64,000 nucleotides of DNA from the NCBI GenBank assembly GCA_027946555.1, contig JAPEVC010000031.1:124001-188000 (forward strand), read 5' to 3'. Below the pieces are notes generated by a model that had not been told where the DNA came from, ran no database searches, and worked only from the letters and a program-made list of their open reading frames with translations. Of the stretch, positions 22,043-33,555 are shown one piece after another; the stretch's first letter is position 1; each line of letters begins with the position of its first letter. Both the position numbers and the translations under genes were made by a program. The stretch is from Gnomoniopsis sp. IMI 355080. Its lineage: Eukaryota; Ascomycota; Sordariomycetes; Diaporthales; Gnomoniaceae.

Positions 22043-24688
22043 TCATGTGGGATTTCGATGTGGTCTCCAATAGGATGACATAAAGCTTTGCTCTTCGTCC
22101 TCCTCTAGCTCTGCTACAGCTGCCCAGTTACGTGGAGAGGCATTATTCTCTGCTTGCTGCAAATATGGACCACTCGGGCCTACATGAGGCTGGACATGGG
22201 CATTCGCATGCTTAACGTCGGCGTCCGGTTCCGCCAGATCCGGATCCAATGTGAGGATAGTCTCTTCCGTTGAAGATATTCCGCTGCCTTCGCCTACGTC
22301 CGTGTGATCCAAGACATTTCTTTCTATTTCTGCGATATAATCCTGCATGCTCTGATGAGCCATGTGACTATCGATGAGCCTTGATGTATTATACGTTGTC
22401 ACTGACTCGGATCTGACCTCGATGGGGAGAGCGCTCGAAGTGTGGTCAGAGGCATGGGTGACGGCTGGGAGCTGCATCTGCGAAATAGCGGCAGGTGTAG
22501 AGAGTTCATCGGTGATGGACCCGAATCGCTTTGAAACCTCGGAAGCGGAGTGTCCCAACCAAGCCCTCTCCCTTGATAAGAAAGTCAGAACAGGGCCTGG
22601 TGACAAACGACTTGCATCATAGCCAGGTGACGACACACACGGATATGATCTCGTTGGCATCAAATCGGCGTTTGAAGGGTGATGAATCGTATGGCCGGCC
22701 AATGACCAAGGGATTTGGCGATCTATCAGATTTGTTGCTGATGTTGCTGGTGGAGAGCAAACAGGGCTCATATTCTCAGCAGCAGTCTCCAGTCGCTCAA
22801 CTACCGCACACTTCGGTGACCTCGGGCGCTCTGGTGCCATTTGGCAGCACGGACTCGCTTCATCTGAACCGAGGACTTGGTCGCACATTTGTGTATCGTG
22901 CGTATTCGTGCTTGTGTTGGACTTCTTGCACAGGCCCGTCAATGCCTCACTCACAGTAATCTTGCCGCAGGACACGTCCAAAGACTGTGCAGGCCTAGCG
23001 GTGTCCAATGGCTCAGCCCGTGAAGAACAAGGTTGTTTCTGCATCGGCAGATGACTGGCGTCGTCTTCTGGGCCCATCACCTTGTCGTCCGCCATGGTAC
23101 CGCGATCCTGGTATCGCACAATTCGAACAGGTTGAACCAAGTCCGGTTGAGCATTCTTACCTATCCTCTGGCTCACATGTAATGATCTCGCACTAGCGAG
23201 TCCCTCCTTTGAAAGGACTTCAGGCCCTTGGTGTCCATGGCTGTTTCCAAAAGCAATGCCGGTGTTGTCAAAAATGCCTGACTGAGCGAGGGCTTCTCTA
23301 ATACGCACTGGCGTCGAAGTGAGCGTGCGCGCATGGCTCACTGATAGGTCCCTGGGTCCAGTCGATTGACGATTGGTAGACCCGGAGATGTGGGTGCTTT
23401 GTTTACTGTGTTCTCTCTCCGCACGCGAGGGGCTCTCATGAGCTCGCGCGTGACGCTGATCGAATTCCGGCAGAAGCTTGAACTGGGTGAGAGCATGTCG
23501 CCGTTCAGGGGAATTGAAAAAGTCATCGCATATTTTGCCGTCCTGGCTAGACAAGCCACTTTCATCAGGCTGCCTTCTGCCTTGCACGTCATGACTGTGG
23601 GGGAGAGTTTTGTGGAGAAAGAAAGCCGCAATGTCCTCTCGCTCTCGCTCACCTCTTTTATTTTCCGACTCGCGTCTACGGGTACGGGATGGGGGTTTCT
23701 GGGGTTCGCGTTGAGGGTACTTCAAGAAAGACATGTCATGGAACATGAGATCGGTGACTTACAATGCAGTCAGTGAAAAGTCGGCCGTAGGCCGCCTTTC
23801 TTGACTTACCTGGCGTCTTTGATACCCGGCCATTGTCAAACAATCCTGGCCGTAATGAAGGGGGCATCTTTGCGACCTGATTAGCCCACCGTGTGGAGAT
23901 GGCCGGAGAGCACTTACAGTGATCCGATCGCTCAGTATCGAGTGCGAGTTGAAGTTGTTCATCACCTCTCGTGCAGAGGCTAGGTGGCTGCGTTTCATAT
24001 CATCCTTATTGGAGCCTGCCGCGGCCTTTTTCTGTCTCTTCCCCCCATTCTTCTTTTTGGAGGTCCCATCGTTTTTGACAGTGTCGTAGCGATCGCTTTT
24101 CGTCTTGTGCCGGGGCCTTTTCTCAAAATTGTGTGCTGGTGGGGAGGGGACAGGAGACGATCCACCCTCTCCAGCATCAGGACCACGTCTGTTCTTGCTT
24201 CTCTCGTGGTAGCTCGTTTCTGCCGCTGGGTTCAACCTCGGTCGCCGAGTATGAGGACTGACAACAAATTCCCTAGGAGCAATAACGGAGCTGTCGTCAC
24301 GGCCGTCGAACGAAGCGCGGAGCCGTTTATGTCGCCGATCTCCACCTGGCTGGGACATTGGGTTTGCGAATGCAGACCCTCTCGACCGCAGCAGGGCGTG
24401 CGAGGTCGATCGTGCTGGAGAAAGTGACTGGGGCCGAGGGAGGTGCTTGGGACTGTTTGGTGTGTGGTCGGTCGGGCCGCCCCCAGTAATGAGGCCTGAT
24501 CCGAGGGCTTGGATATTATTCAGCCATCCCTGCACCATATTGTCTTTGCCGTCGTCGATAGTCCTAGAAATCACATGATGTAGACCCTGTGTGGGCGTAG
24601 AATAATGCCGAAACTGCGCCGTGTGGTAGGATTTAGGTTTGCTGCGGCCGGAGTAATGACGACGCGCGGGGATCTCTGGCGAGTCCAT
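22043..24688 (-). CDS. Large basic, disordered, probably nuclear protein of unknown function
   Basis: Three exons (24688-23918, 23867-23810, 23757-22043) encode 847 residues. An alternative acceptor for the first intron (exon 2 from 23876) gives 850. I recognise no domain. Residues 1-240 are polar, with basic clusters such as KKKNGGKRQKK (211-221) that look like nuclear localisation signals. The part most likely conserved spans the two introns: SHSILSDRIT, MPPSLRPGLFDNGR, SKTPVTDLMFHDMSF. The frame, not just length, is restored through this block, which supports the exon model. The rest is Ser/Pro/His-rich, with acidic patches near the C-terminus (ELEEDEEQS). It is unlike neighbouring genes in being almost free of hydrophobic segments. 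No function is proposed. Confidence 0.75.
23758..23809 (-). other. Intron 2 of the 847-residue protein gene
   Basis: A 52-bp intron: donor GTAAGT, branch CACTGACTG, acceptor TTGTAAG. Splicing yields SKTPVTDLMFHDM. Confidence 0.75.
23868..23917 (-). other. Intron 1 of the 847-residue protein gene (two possible acceptors)
   Basis: Donor GTAAGT at 23917, branch GGCTAATC. The acceptor GCAAAG gives a 50-nt intron. The nearer acceptor AATCAG gives 41 nt and three more residues (VAK). Both keep the frame, so this may be a real alternative acceptor pair. Confidence 0.65.
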
Positions 24689-27600
24689 GGTGCATCCTCT
24701 ATGGCCGCACGCATGCTGACCTGGCGACAGGAAGTGAATTTGCCTCTGTCTCTACCCAAAAACAAGCAGAGGCAAATCGAGGCGAAGCAGACACGAGGCG
24801 AGCCCCACCAGCCTCGAGACAACCTGCCTCCGGCCAAAAAGGATGACGGCGGCGGGTGGGTCTTGGAGAGACGACGACGAGTCCTCTTTTGTTGTATCTG
24901 ACGCAGGGTTGATGAGAAAAGGTCCAAATTTGGGAAAAGGTGGTCCTGTCTGTGCGGTGCTCGTGGGATGTGGGCAGGTCCTTGGCTAGAGCTCCACGCG
25001 TCGAGTCGGAAGGGAAGGCAGGAGCGAGGTGGCAGATCTCCCGCTAGAACAGAGGGAAGGAACAACCGGGCAAGCTGCAGCCACTCCACCTGCGAAGGGG
25101 CCGTCCAAGTGGAAACTTTACCAACTTTAATTTTCGCAATCTCCCAATGGCAGCCCCCAAAACTCGCCTCGACATTCAAAGGTCGCGGCTTCAGATGCTA
25201 GACGGCCAGGCTTTTCACAGGCTTCGAGCATTGCGCCCGCACTTTGTCCACCTCCCCTGATCCGCGCTTGCATCCGATTGCTCGATCGAAGCTGAAGCTG
25301 GTGGAGGTATCGCAATCACAGCTTCTCCTCGACACCCGGTTCTGAATCAATATCAAACCTTCTGCAACGCCTCCTCCATAGCGCGCCCTGGAGAGCGACA
25401 GCGAGCATCGACCCCTGGACCAGCCGGGCTTCTTGTTCTGCAGCGTCCGAAGATTGGCTCTTGTTGGAGGACCCTGAAGTCACCCACTGCTTTTCTTAGT
25501 GTCATGGCGGGCCGCCGCCGGCCACTTCGACTGTTCCGATGTTGCTCATGACTCCAAGAATAGCAATTTTTTTGATCAATTTTTTTTTTTTTCGTCTCAT
25601 CTTGCCTTTGGCAACCTTGACAGGCTCTGGAGTCTCGAGTCTGCAACACCAAGTCCTGGGCAGATCAGCCGAAGTTTGATTGGGACTCTTCGATGTTTTG
25701 TAAATCACAATCAGCGTAACCTGATTCGCACCCACATCCAGGCCGTGGAGTTCGTCCAGTGTGCAGTCTGGCAGTCCAAACCCTTCGGCACTGCCTCCCA
25801 GTCAAACAGCTTCACAATCTGCAGCTTACCAGCGAGCACGATACTTCCCCGCCCCGCCCGTGGCCTGTGGGACATGGACAATTCCGTTTGTGGGGACCGA
25901 CACAGGTATGGGGTGGCATATCGAGCTGTGACCCCTACCTGGACCGCTCGCTTTCGCGAACGGGCAGGTATCCTGCTCTCCGCCCTCAACATAGATCCTG
26001 GTTTCAAGAACAGCGCCAGCCAACTAGCTCAGCAACTGCATCGCGTGCGCTACCGATCCTCACATCCTGTCAGGGGCCACGCCTGATAAGATGTTTGTTT
26101 CAATAGACGCATGCACACAATGTAGATCCCATGTGCAACAAATCGCCGAAGTCGCAGAGTAATAATATCACCACCCAGCAGTGGACTGTGGCAAGCCGCC
26201 TGGCCCCGCCCGGCCCTCCGCACGTTTTCAGGCTTGCTCGCGCGCTGCCATCCCGTTGCTGTCGCTACTGCAACCTCAGCCCTTGACAGGTCGCGGCTCA
26301 AACGCCACGATCACCAACAAGGTTGTCGGCAAACTCCCGCCCCAGATCCGAGGAGCATTGCATCGTGCGCTCGGTACCATGGCCGCCTAACTGATCCTTG
26401 TTGGCACTGCACTTGGCAGATTTCGTCGAGCAGGCAGATGCAAATTTCTTCCCCTATCTGACGACAGCGGAATCCTCTTCTCTGACGACAACGGTGGCGG
26501 CGGCGACCACCACCACGATGTCTTGATTCGGTCTCGAAGCTGCAGTGACCGAGGTTGACGGCGCTAGTTTGGCTGTTAGCAACGTTCCAGCGTATTGGTA
26601 ATTGGAGCGCGTGTATCCCTTGGTCTAACTTACTAGTGCAAAACTGCATCATCGGACGACATAGCTGGTGCACAATGCAACAAGTCTATTCGAGGGATTC
26701 CCCGCCTCTCTCCCACACAGCAGCGATTCGCATGTACATTACTGCTGTGGGGGACGCTGCCTTTCTTCTCAGCCCTGCGTTACTTTTTATCATCTCAAGA
26801 AATATTTGCTTTAAGTGCTGAAAACAGTGCTCAGGAGGTACCACAAGTATGGGCTGCAGTTTCATATCACGTTCCGGCCATTTTTATCGCTGTTAAGTTG
26901 ATGGGCTTCACCAGTTTCAGCCAGGGATAGTCCCCTCGATACTGTAAGTGCCTGACTGTTGAAGAACTGGCGTCTTTAGCGGCAGTTTCCATCGACCGCC
27001 TCGACTTTTGAAGAGCCCAAGCAAATGGTCATCTAACTAGACGCCACTACGGTCGGGCCGTGTAACGGCAATTTTTTCAACGTCCACCATGTCGAATCCA
27101 TCGAAAGCTAGGTGCTTTTGGACCCTTGTCCGATGGAATGTCGTCTAAATTGGCTCCAGTCGAGAGGGACGTCTTGTCCAGGGTCAGACTGAGCAGGGGA
27201 TGCCATCTCCACTGTACCCACATGGGTCCCCGATTTTGTGCTTTAACTGGATCTGCTCCGAGGATATGGCATTGGCATGTGCTGTGGGTGGCCTTTGGAT
27301 GAAGATGAGACAGTCACACGGGTCAGCCCACTGCGTACAGCAGGGGCAGACGACACATGGCAGCTCCAGCACGAGTTTCTAGGTGTGTACAAACTTGTTG
27401 GTAAGCAGGTTCTCCACCATCGACGAAGGAACTACTCCAAGGCTACAGTAAACGGCAGTCGTGTTGAATCGAGAGACCAAAGCAGCATCTAAGATCGCAC
27501 GGACAGGGCCTCTCTCAAATCTGATGTACTTCGGCAATCATTTTCAGAAGGGGGACGGAATTTCCATGACCCTCGCCGCTCGTTATCACTACTAGTGAGT

Positions 27601-28479
27601 GCTTGAGGTTTCCTTATTGCCTCAAGCCCTATGGGCCCAGCTCTACCACCCTACAGCAAAACCCAATCTCCTTGGCGGATATGCCTGAACAACACCCGCC
27701 CAGTGTCTGATGCTTCTACGACATACAATCCTTGCTAGAAGATTCATGCTCCTCGAAACGGATGCTCAAGCAACGGACCCCCCTGCTGGTGCGTGGAGGA
27801 GACAGTAGCTTCCTCCCAAGGTGGGATGACTACTAGGAGGGGTGTCTTGAGTTGCTCCATTATTATTATAAGTATTAGGGTTACGACACAGCAAGCCGTC
27901 GGCTTCCCGACCGCATGAGTGACTGGACTACTACACAATGCTTCAGGTTTGAGAGTGCCCAATTGACGAACCCTGATCCTTACTTGTCGAATGCTACGAT
28001 CCCACCTTGCCAGTCTTTTCCCAGATTCGGTCATTTCCTCCAACTTTTGTTTGAGCCAGACAGTGTGCGTACCACGGGTTTATCATTTATATCAAATCTG
28101 GTTGCAATCACGATTGTTCAGGCACCTACCGCCACTGTGCCCGTGTTCGGCGCCTCCTGTCACCGGAGCTTCCTCGCACACCACTTATTGGCTGAGGTCG
28201 TGGACTGAAGAAGAAACCTGAATTCCTATTAGCTGTCCTCCGCCTTCAAACTTTCCCACCAACAACTACTGCGACGTGCGGCTGGCCTAATTTGTTGCCC
28301 TTGAACCGGTTCTTTCGAGCTTTTGTTTGTCTTTCCGGAATAGACCCGATCTAACGCTTCTTTGTTGGCACAACCATCGCATCCACGGGCAAACACGAAA
28401 TACGTCGCTCGCCAGAATCAACATACTTGGATTTTGCCTGAAGTTTTAGATTGGAAGAAGCATTGTTTCGTCGATCGAA
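24689..28479. other. Long divergent intergenic region
   Basis: 3.8 kb between divergent starts (the 847-residue protein and the RRM protein). It has T-rich runs near 25570 but no tandem repeat, RNA gene or convincing coding exon. Frames up to 195 codons (for example plus 25499-26086) have no recognised domain. Confidence 0.55.
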
Positions 28480-29434
28480 ATGACTTCCACAACGAAGCTG
28501 TTCATCGGGTAAGTCGCTGAGCAGTTCGCGGAGACGAAAGCACCACCCCGTCTGACAGTTGTGTAGCGGCCTGGCGTGGCACACCGAAGAGACGACGTTG
28601 CGACAGAAATTTGAGGAATTTGGAGTTGTAGACGAAGCTGTATGTGCTGACTTGCGCCGTGGGGCCGACCGAGAGCTCTGATGACATCGAATTTCTGCAG
28701 TTGCTGACATGAATTTCGAGATTTAGGTCGTTGTCAAGGATCGCGACACGGGTCGTAGCCGTGGGTTTGGCTTCGTTCGCTACACCAACGAAGATGATGC
28801 GCAGCGCGCCATTGCTTCCATGAACAATATTGAGTGAGTCACTTGCAGTATTGCAAATTTATTATCGACCAAAGCCGAGCCTGAACCGAAATGAAGGGAC
28901 TTAAGCTGACTAGGCATGGCGGATAGATTCGATGGTCGCACTATCCGTGTTGACAAGGCCTCTGACAACGGTCCCCGAGGAGGGTATCCTCCTCGCGGTG
29001 GCGGGATTGGTGGTTACGGCATGCGCGGTGGATACGGCGGTATTCCAGCCCCTGGTATGCCTCAGATGGCATACGGCTATCCGCAGCAGAGCCATCCCAT
29101 GGCCGCGCACCCCCAGCTGTACGCTGCGCAGCAGCAGTATGGTCGTGGCGGATACCCTCCTCAACCGGCTATGAACTACAACGCTATGCCTCAGCAGGGT
29201 AAGTCCAAATATTTGCTCTGGGAACCACTTGCGCCGGTTCTCTTCCACGTCTTTGAGTCCAGAATTTTTTTAACACTTGCCGCGACTAACACAGATTCCT
29301 ATGGAGCAGGCTGGCCTCAGCAGTCTGGATATATGTACGGAGGCGACCAACAGCAAGCCCAGGCTCAACAGCAGCTGGGACAGCAGCTTCCTCAGCAACA
29401 ACCTCCTCCCCCAGGTGCACCCCCAAGCTACTAG
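28480..29434 (+). CDS. Small RRM RNA-binding protein with Gly- and Gln-rich tail
   Basis: Five exons (28480-28508, 28567-28639, 28727-28833, 28927-29198, 29295-29434) encode 206 residues. One canonical RRM fills residues 5-80, with RNP2 LFIGGL (7-12) and RNP1 RGFGFVRY (46-53). The tail is first Gly/Tyr/Arg-rich (GGYPPRGGGIGGYGMRGGYG) and then Gln/Pro-rich, the usual low-complexity composition of glycine-rich RNA-binding proteins that bind mRNA and can condense. The start MTSTTKLFIGGLAW is the standard opening of this group. Exons are very short at the 5' end, 29 and 73 nt. Splicing may be autoregulated, as in several such families, but the sequence does not prove it. Confidence 0.92.
28509..28566 (+). 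other. Intron 1 of the RRM protein gene
   Basis: A 58-bp intron splitting RNP2; donor GTAAGT, acceptor TGTAG. Confidence 0.85.
28640..28726 (+). other. Intron 2 of the RRM protein gene
   Basis: An 87-bp intron, donor GTATGT, acceptor TTTAG, with an internal TGCTGACAT branch site. Confidence 0.85.
28834..28926 (+). other. Intron 3 of the RRM protein gene
   Basis: A 93-bp intron with donor GTGAGT. The TAG directly after the branch CTGAC is skipped and GGATAG is used, which restores NNIEFDGRTIRVD. Confidence 0.85.
29199..29294 (+). other. Intron 4 of the RRM protein gene
   Basis: A 96-bp intron in the Gln-rich tail; donor GTAAGT, branch GACTAACAC, acceptor ACACAG. Confidence 0.82.
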
Positions 29435-30454
29435 ACAGGCTGTGCACGCCACGCGGAATCGGAGTAGCGGCCCTGCGTCTCCTCACTTGCGATGAGGCAA
29501 TCAAGCAACATGAAGTTGGCGATGGCTGTTACTATTTCCTTTTATTGCCTTGACAGCCTACGAAAGCAAACGACGATCGATGAACCTCTGACCGCCTAAC
29601 TTGATACCCCAGATCGGAATCTCGCGAGAAAAATCAAAGTACGATGTTGCAAAAAAAAAGATCGGGAGTTGGGGTACACAACAACTCGACGATCTATGGG
29701 ACACAGCGAAAAATCATCCGGATGGAGATAAAAGGGAAAGAATGGCCAACATGCATATGTGTGGAAAGTAGGACGAGAGCTGCTTGCTGGGCAACAACCT
29801 GCATCATCTTTTTCGACGACCTTGAATCAACATTATACCCGATCGAGTTTATCAGATCATTCGGTGCTTTCAAAGGCGCAACCATTCGTTAAAACGATTG
29901 ATGTACTTCTTTATTTCAATTTCGTTCTTCTTCTTCTTTTCTTTTTTTGCTCCTGCGTTCAACACGTTTGTTCATTTTGAATTGTGAAATTTTAATCGTT
30001 TCGCTTGGGGCTGTCCTCGAACCCCATTACATTCTTTGTACAAACTTGCAGCCAGCCAGCCCGATTTTAGGTGGCGCCGACTTCCTGTTGCTGCGACTCT
30101 TTTATTGATTTTTTTGAGGGCGATACCAGGACTTGATCTATGGTTCGGTTGCGAAAGGTGATAGAGAAAGGGTCTCTGCAAGGAGGAAATATTTATCTTG
30201 TCTTTTGAAAGGCATCTGCTTTAGGAGGCAAAGGGGGAAGACAAATGATCAAAACTGGCTGGCTTGTTACGAAGGGTTAAAAGATTGGGTGCAAAGAGAA
30301 GGAGGGGCGGCTCTTTTCCAGATTGACAAACTCACCACGACGTTCCAGTAAAGGAAAATGCGTCATTTCAAAAGGGAGTTCTAGGCGCCAAGGGAAAAAA
30401 TGCAAGTTTCTATCTTGTTTTTCTTTCACCTGCGCCGCGCTGGCAAGGCATGCT
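29435..30454. other. Convergent intergenic region
   Basis: About 1 kb between the 3' ends of the RRM gene and the ChaC gene. It has a pyrimidine-rich stretch near 29920-29950. No gene seen. Confidence 0.6.
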
Positions 30455-32187
30455 TCAACGTCCCCTGTGAATCTTTTCCGTCTCCTCTTGCTCATCCACA
30501 CTCTCTCTCCTACTAAATCCATTCCTCGCAGCCGCAGCCGCGTTCTCGTTCTTCTCGCCACTCACGGCCTCGCTTTGCCCTCCGGCCCCATTTCCAACCT
30601 CCGCTCCGGCCCTTCCTTCTTCGCGTGCTATTATTGCCCTCACCCGCTCCGCCAGATCCGTGATATGCTCATCGCCACTCTCAGGACTCAACTCTCGCAG
30701 CGACTCGTCTAGACTCAGGAGGTATGCACGGTTCAAGCCGCTGGGCCCCTCGGAGCGGTAGATGTGCGCAGCGAGTGCGTCAATATCTTGCGGTCCCGTA
30801 AATTGGTCGTTATCGGGAGTGCCGATATAGACCTACTTGTGTCAGTGGGGTCTGAAGATCAATACTATGAAGGTAGATGTTCCCGAACTCAGCGTTTCGG
30901 ATTTTCAAGACTCTTGACATACCAACGTGCGGATGGGATCTAGATGGGGCGACGAGGGCGTGGGCGCTGGGTGGAAAGGCGCATAATGGATGCTGTATCC
31001 GTTGATTTCGCGGATGTCAAGGTATTCTTTCACTTCGGCGACATGGGAGTGCTTTATCCGGTCTTTGGTGGGAGAAGGAGCGGAATCAGTACGCCCATTC
31101 CGCACTGTTGGTGGAGGACCCTTCTTGGTTGATAGGAATAACCGGGCCGTGGAGACCTAAGACTTACAAGCGACGCCCCAGACCTTCCCGTCTGTAGGCG
31201 CTTGGTGAACATCCTGCAGGGTCTTCCAGAAGGATTGCTCAATGAGCGTGACAACGCGGCCGGGTTTCTCTGGCGTGCCACGGTGGTCCTGGCTGGAGAA
31301 TCATTCTCATTAGTCGATGAAAGAAAGGAGGCGGAGACGGCTATGCAAAGATATTGCATGAGTGGCGGGCCGGCCGGTCCGGTCGCCAGTGATCGGGCTG
31401 CTGGTTGGGGTTTTGCGACAGGATGCGCTTTGTTGGAGCTGCGGTATGGGAAGAGGAGGAGGGTTCGTGTTACCTTGCCTATGCAAAACGCTGTTAGTGG
31501 AAAATCACAAGGTTGAAGTGCGATATCAGTGTTGGTGATCCGCACTGCCGTGTTCACATGGGATTTCCAGGGCCGTCGGGAGCCATTAGACAGGAACTTA
31601 AAAAGGAGCTCTTCAGAGAGTGCAAGATATCAAGTCACATGATATCAAGTCACATGTCTCGTCACCCTGAAAGCCTTCACAAGCGTGGCCTTCTTCAAAG
31701 GGGTGGTTCATGTCCATATCACAAGTATGCACTATACGAGCGCCTCGGCTCACTCTATCTACCCAGGTACCCATATGGCTGCGAAGAGCATAGACCGAGA
31801 CTATTGGAGCGGAACGAAGACGATAATTCAGGTGTGAAAAAAAAAAAAAAAAAAAAAAGGACTAACCTGCCAGAATCGCCGAACATAACCATTTACCCAT
31901 CCAGGTATTCTCTTGTCTAGCAACGACTACAAGTTAGACACGCTGCGAAGGTCTCTAGATTTCGGACGGCGCAGCGCATACCAAAATGTGGCGGTGGTTT
32001 CCAAATCAAGCTTCTGTAGACCTTGTTAGACAGAGGTTGCGATGACGATGTAGTATATAAGCAGCGAGCAAATGAGCCACAGGATATAGTTGGGTCGTAT
32101 CAGGTGAAGGGACAATGCGTACCCATAACCGAACAGCCAGAACTCTCCATTATCGGCAGGAGGCGCGCCAGGGTCTTCGACAGTCAT
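30455..32187 (-). CDS. ChaC-like gamma-glutamylcyclotransferase
   Basis: A cytosolic enzyme expected to cleave glutathione to 5-oxoproline and Cys-Gly. Six exons (32187-32123, 32013-31982, 31916-31867, 31288-31168, 31062-30923, 30832-30455) encode 261 residues. Family landmarks are FWLFGYGSLIWKPPP (substrate loop, 16-30), GYVRRFWQ, DHRGTPEKPGRVVTL, KVWGVAY and the catalytic Glu E108 in YLDIREINGY. Also visible are YIGTPDNDQF and the closing HIYRSEGPSGLN. The last 70 residues are polar, Ala/Glu-rich and probably disordered. Between FWQ and DHRG three residues found in most relatives are absent, because the third intron is unusually long (578 bp) and no in-frame splice site supplies them. Either this is a true deletion or a tiny exon was missed. 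Otherwise the model is firm. Confidence 0.88.
30833..30922 (-). other. Intron 5 of the ChaC gene
   Basis: A 90-bp intron, donor GTATGT, branch CACTGACAC, acceptor AAGTAG. Confidence 0.82.
31063..31167 (-). other. Intron 4 of the ChaC gene
   Basis: A 105-bp intron, donor GTAAGT, acceptor CCAAAG. Splicing gives WGVAYRI. Confidence 0.8.
31626..31655. repeat. 15-bp tandem duplication
   Basis: Two adjacent identical copies of GATATCAAGTCACAT, inside intron 3 of the ChaC gene. Confidence 0.92.
31837..31858. repeat. A22 homopolymer
   Basis: 22 consecutive A on the plus strand, within ChaC intron 3. The true length is prone to sequencing and replication slippage. Confidence 0.9.
31917..31981 (-). 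other. Intron 2 of the ChaC gene
   Basis: A 65-bp intron, donor GTATGC, branch GTCTAACTT. An upstream TTGTAG acceptor would break the frame; the used one is TTGCTAG. Confidence 0.78.
32014..32122 (-). other. Intron 1 of the ChaC gene
   Basis: A 109-bp intron, donor GTACGC, branch GTCTAACAA, acceptor TCTACAG. Splicing rebuilds GYGSLIW. Confidence 0.85.
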
Positions 32188-32841
32188 AGTCCCCGATTGG
32201 AATCTTCGAGACAATATGCGACGGTTGTGGTATATAGGTATTTCGGCCAGAAAGTGTTGTTGCCGTGCATGTAGATTAGAAGTGACGTGTGCGCGTTATA
32301 AGTATGTATTTTAGTAAGTACCCACGTAGGCAGCATGCAGTACCGAAAGCCACGTCCGGTAGGATTATGTCATCACGATTGGTAAGTCGGCATCGCCAAG
32401 GTTTTGAGGTGATTTAGGTAATAATAACTACATGGTACCATACACTATCCACAGGATGCACGTTGACAACAAGAAGAGGTCTCGCTCTGGGACTCCGGCG
32501 GCCCATATGGGGTCAGACGGGCATCTGTCAATGTTACAAACGTCTGTGCAATGGGAAGCTTTCGCCGGTCGCTGCCCAGAGCGGGGACCCGTGGACGACG
32601 ACCACGAGGCCAAGTCACCACCAGCACAAACATCATTTGCAGGTCGCTCTGAGACAAGAACAAACCGTCCAAAATGGCGGCACGGCCAGATGTGCACGCA
32701 GCCGTGTCGCCCGACCACAAACATCATATCCCCAGCCATTGGGCAAATAGGTAGGTAGATAGGTAGGTTCGCTATTCATCAAGGGCTCGGTGAAGTGCCG
32801 CCTTATGAACAGCCTGGTGTCCTGCCTTGCGATTCATTGCC

Positions 32842-32872
<31 letters not shown>

Positions 32873-33555
32873 TCCTGTCTTCCTGTCTTTTGCTCGCTCG
32901 CTCCCTCTATCTCGGACCATTCGCGCCCAGAGTCTTGATCACAGTCGACTACGTGCTTGCAAGTTCCACCAAATCCTAGGCTAATTTGCTGGCCGGACTT
33001 CAAAAGAGTTGGCAGACTCGGTCAGCCCTACACAGCCTCGTCGCCCAACCCACCCTGAGCACTTATCAGCACCGCGAGCACTCATCAGCTGTCTCATTTC
33101 AGCTTTTCAATCTTTTCATTCACGAGGCCCGCCTTGGCTACCCAGCATTTCATTTCCGCCCTTCCAACACCAACTCAGCCAACACTAACTAGAAGGGGTG
33201 AAACCAGGGCATCGCACGCCCTCGAACGTTGAACGTCGCCCTAGTTCCTGACGCTAGGCAGACCCAGGAAGCTTAAGAATACTCGCATACCGCAGAGGGG
33301 GACAGGGATCCAACGAACCAACCCCACTCCTTGCGACCCGACGTCAACCTCACCTACCTGACTTTCAGCCCTGGAAGCCTATGCATTCTTGGCCTCTCCT
33401 TTGACGATCACAAATCCTACTCAACACCTTGCCAAACTGTAGTAGTTGTTATTGTTGTCGTCGTCGTCGCCATTCGATACGCTACAGTTTGCTTTACTGT
33501 CCTTCGACCGTCTACAACCCCACCCTGAAGCGACCTCTAGACAGCCTCCAACACC
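32188..33555. other. Divergent intergenic region (ChaC / penta-EF-hand gene)
   Basis: 1.37 kb promoter region for both genes. It contains a TAGG-rich patch at 32748-32768 and a (CT)12 tract at 32841-32864 followed by TGTCTTCC repeats. No gene is supported; frames of about 100 codons at 32.43-32.76 kb exist on both strands. Confidence 0.6.
32841..32890. repeat. (CT)12 microsatellite with adjoining TGTCTTCC repeats
   Basis: Twelve CT units (32841-32864) followed by about 2.5 copies of TGTCTTCC. It lies 0.7 kb upstream of the penta-EF-hand gene. Confidence 0.88.

Larger units (their letters stand above)
31289..31866 (-). other. Intron 3 of the ChaC gene (long, with a T22 run after the donor)
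   Basis: A 578-bp intron, far longer than the others in the window. The donor is GTTAGT and a run of 22 T (minus strand) begins 8 bases after the exon end. The acceptor region is a tandem CCAGCCAG. It also contains a 15-bp direct repeat (31626-31655). Confidence 0.65.

Noticed and set aside
25499..26086. 195-codon plus frame in the long divergent gap
   Set aside because: Sequence includes a poly-T-derived Phe run and no recognisable domain; opposite frames are equally open.
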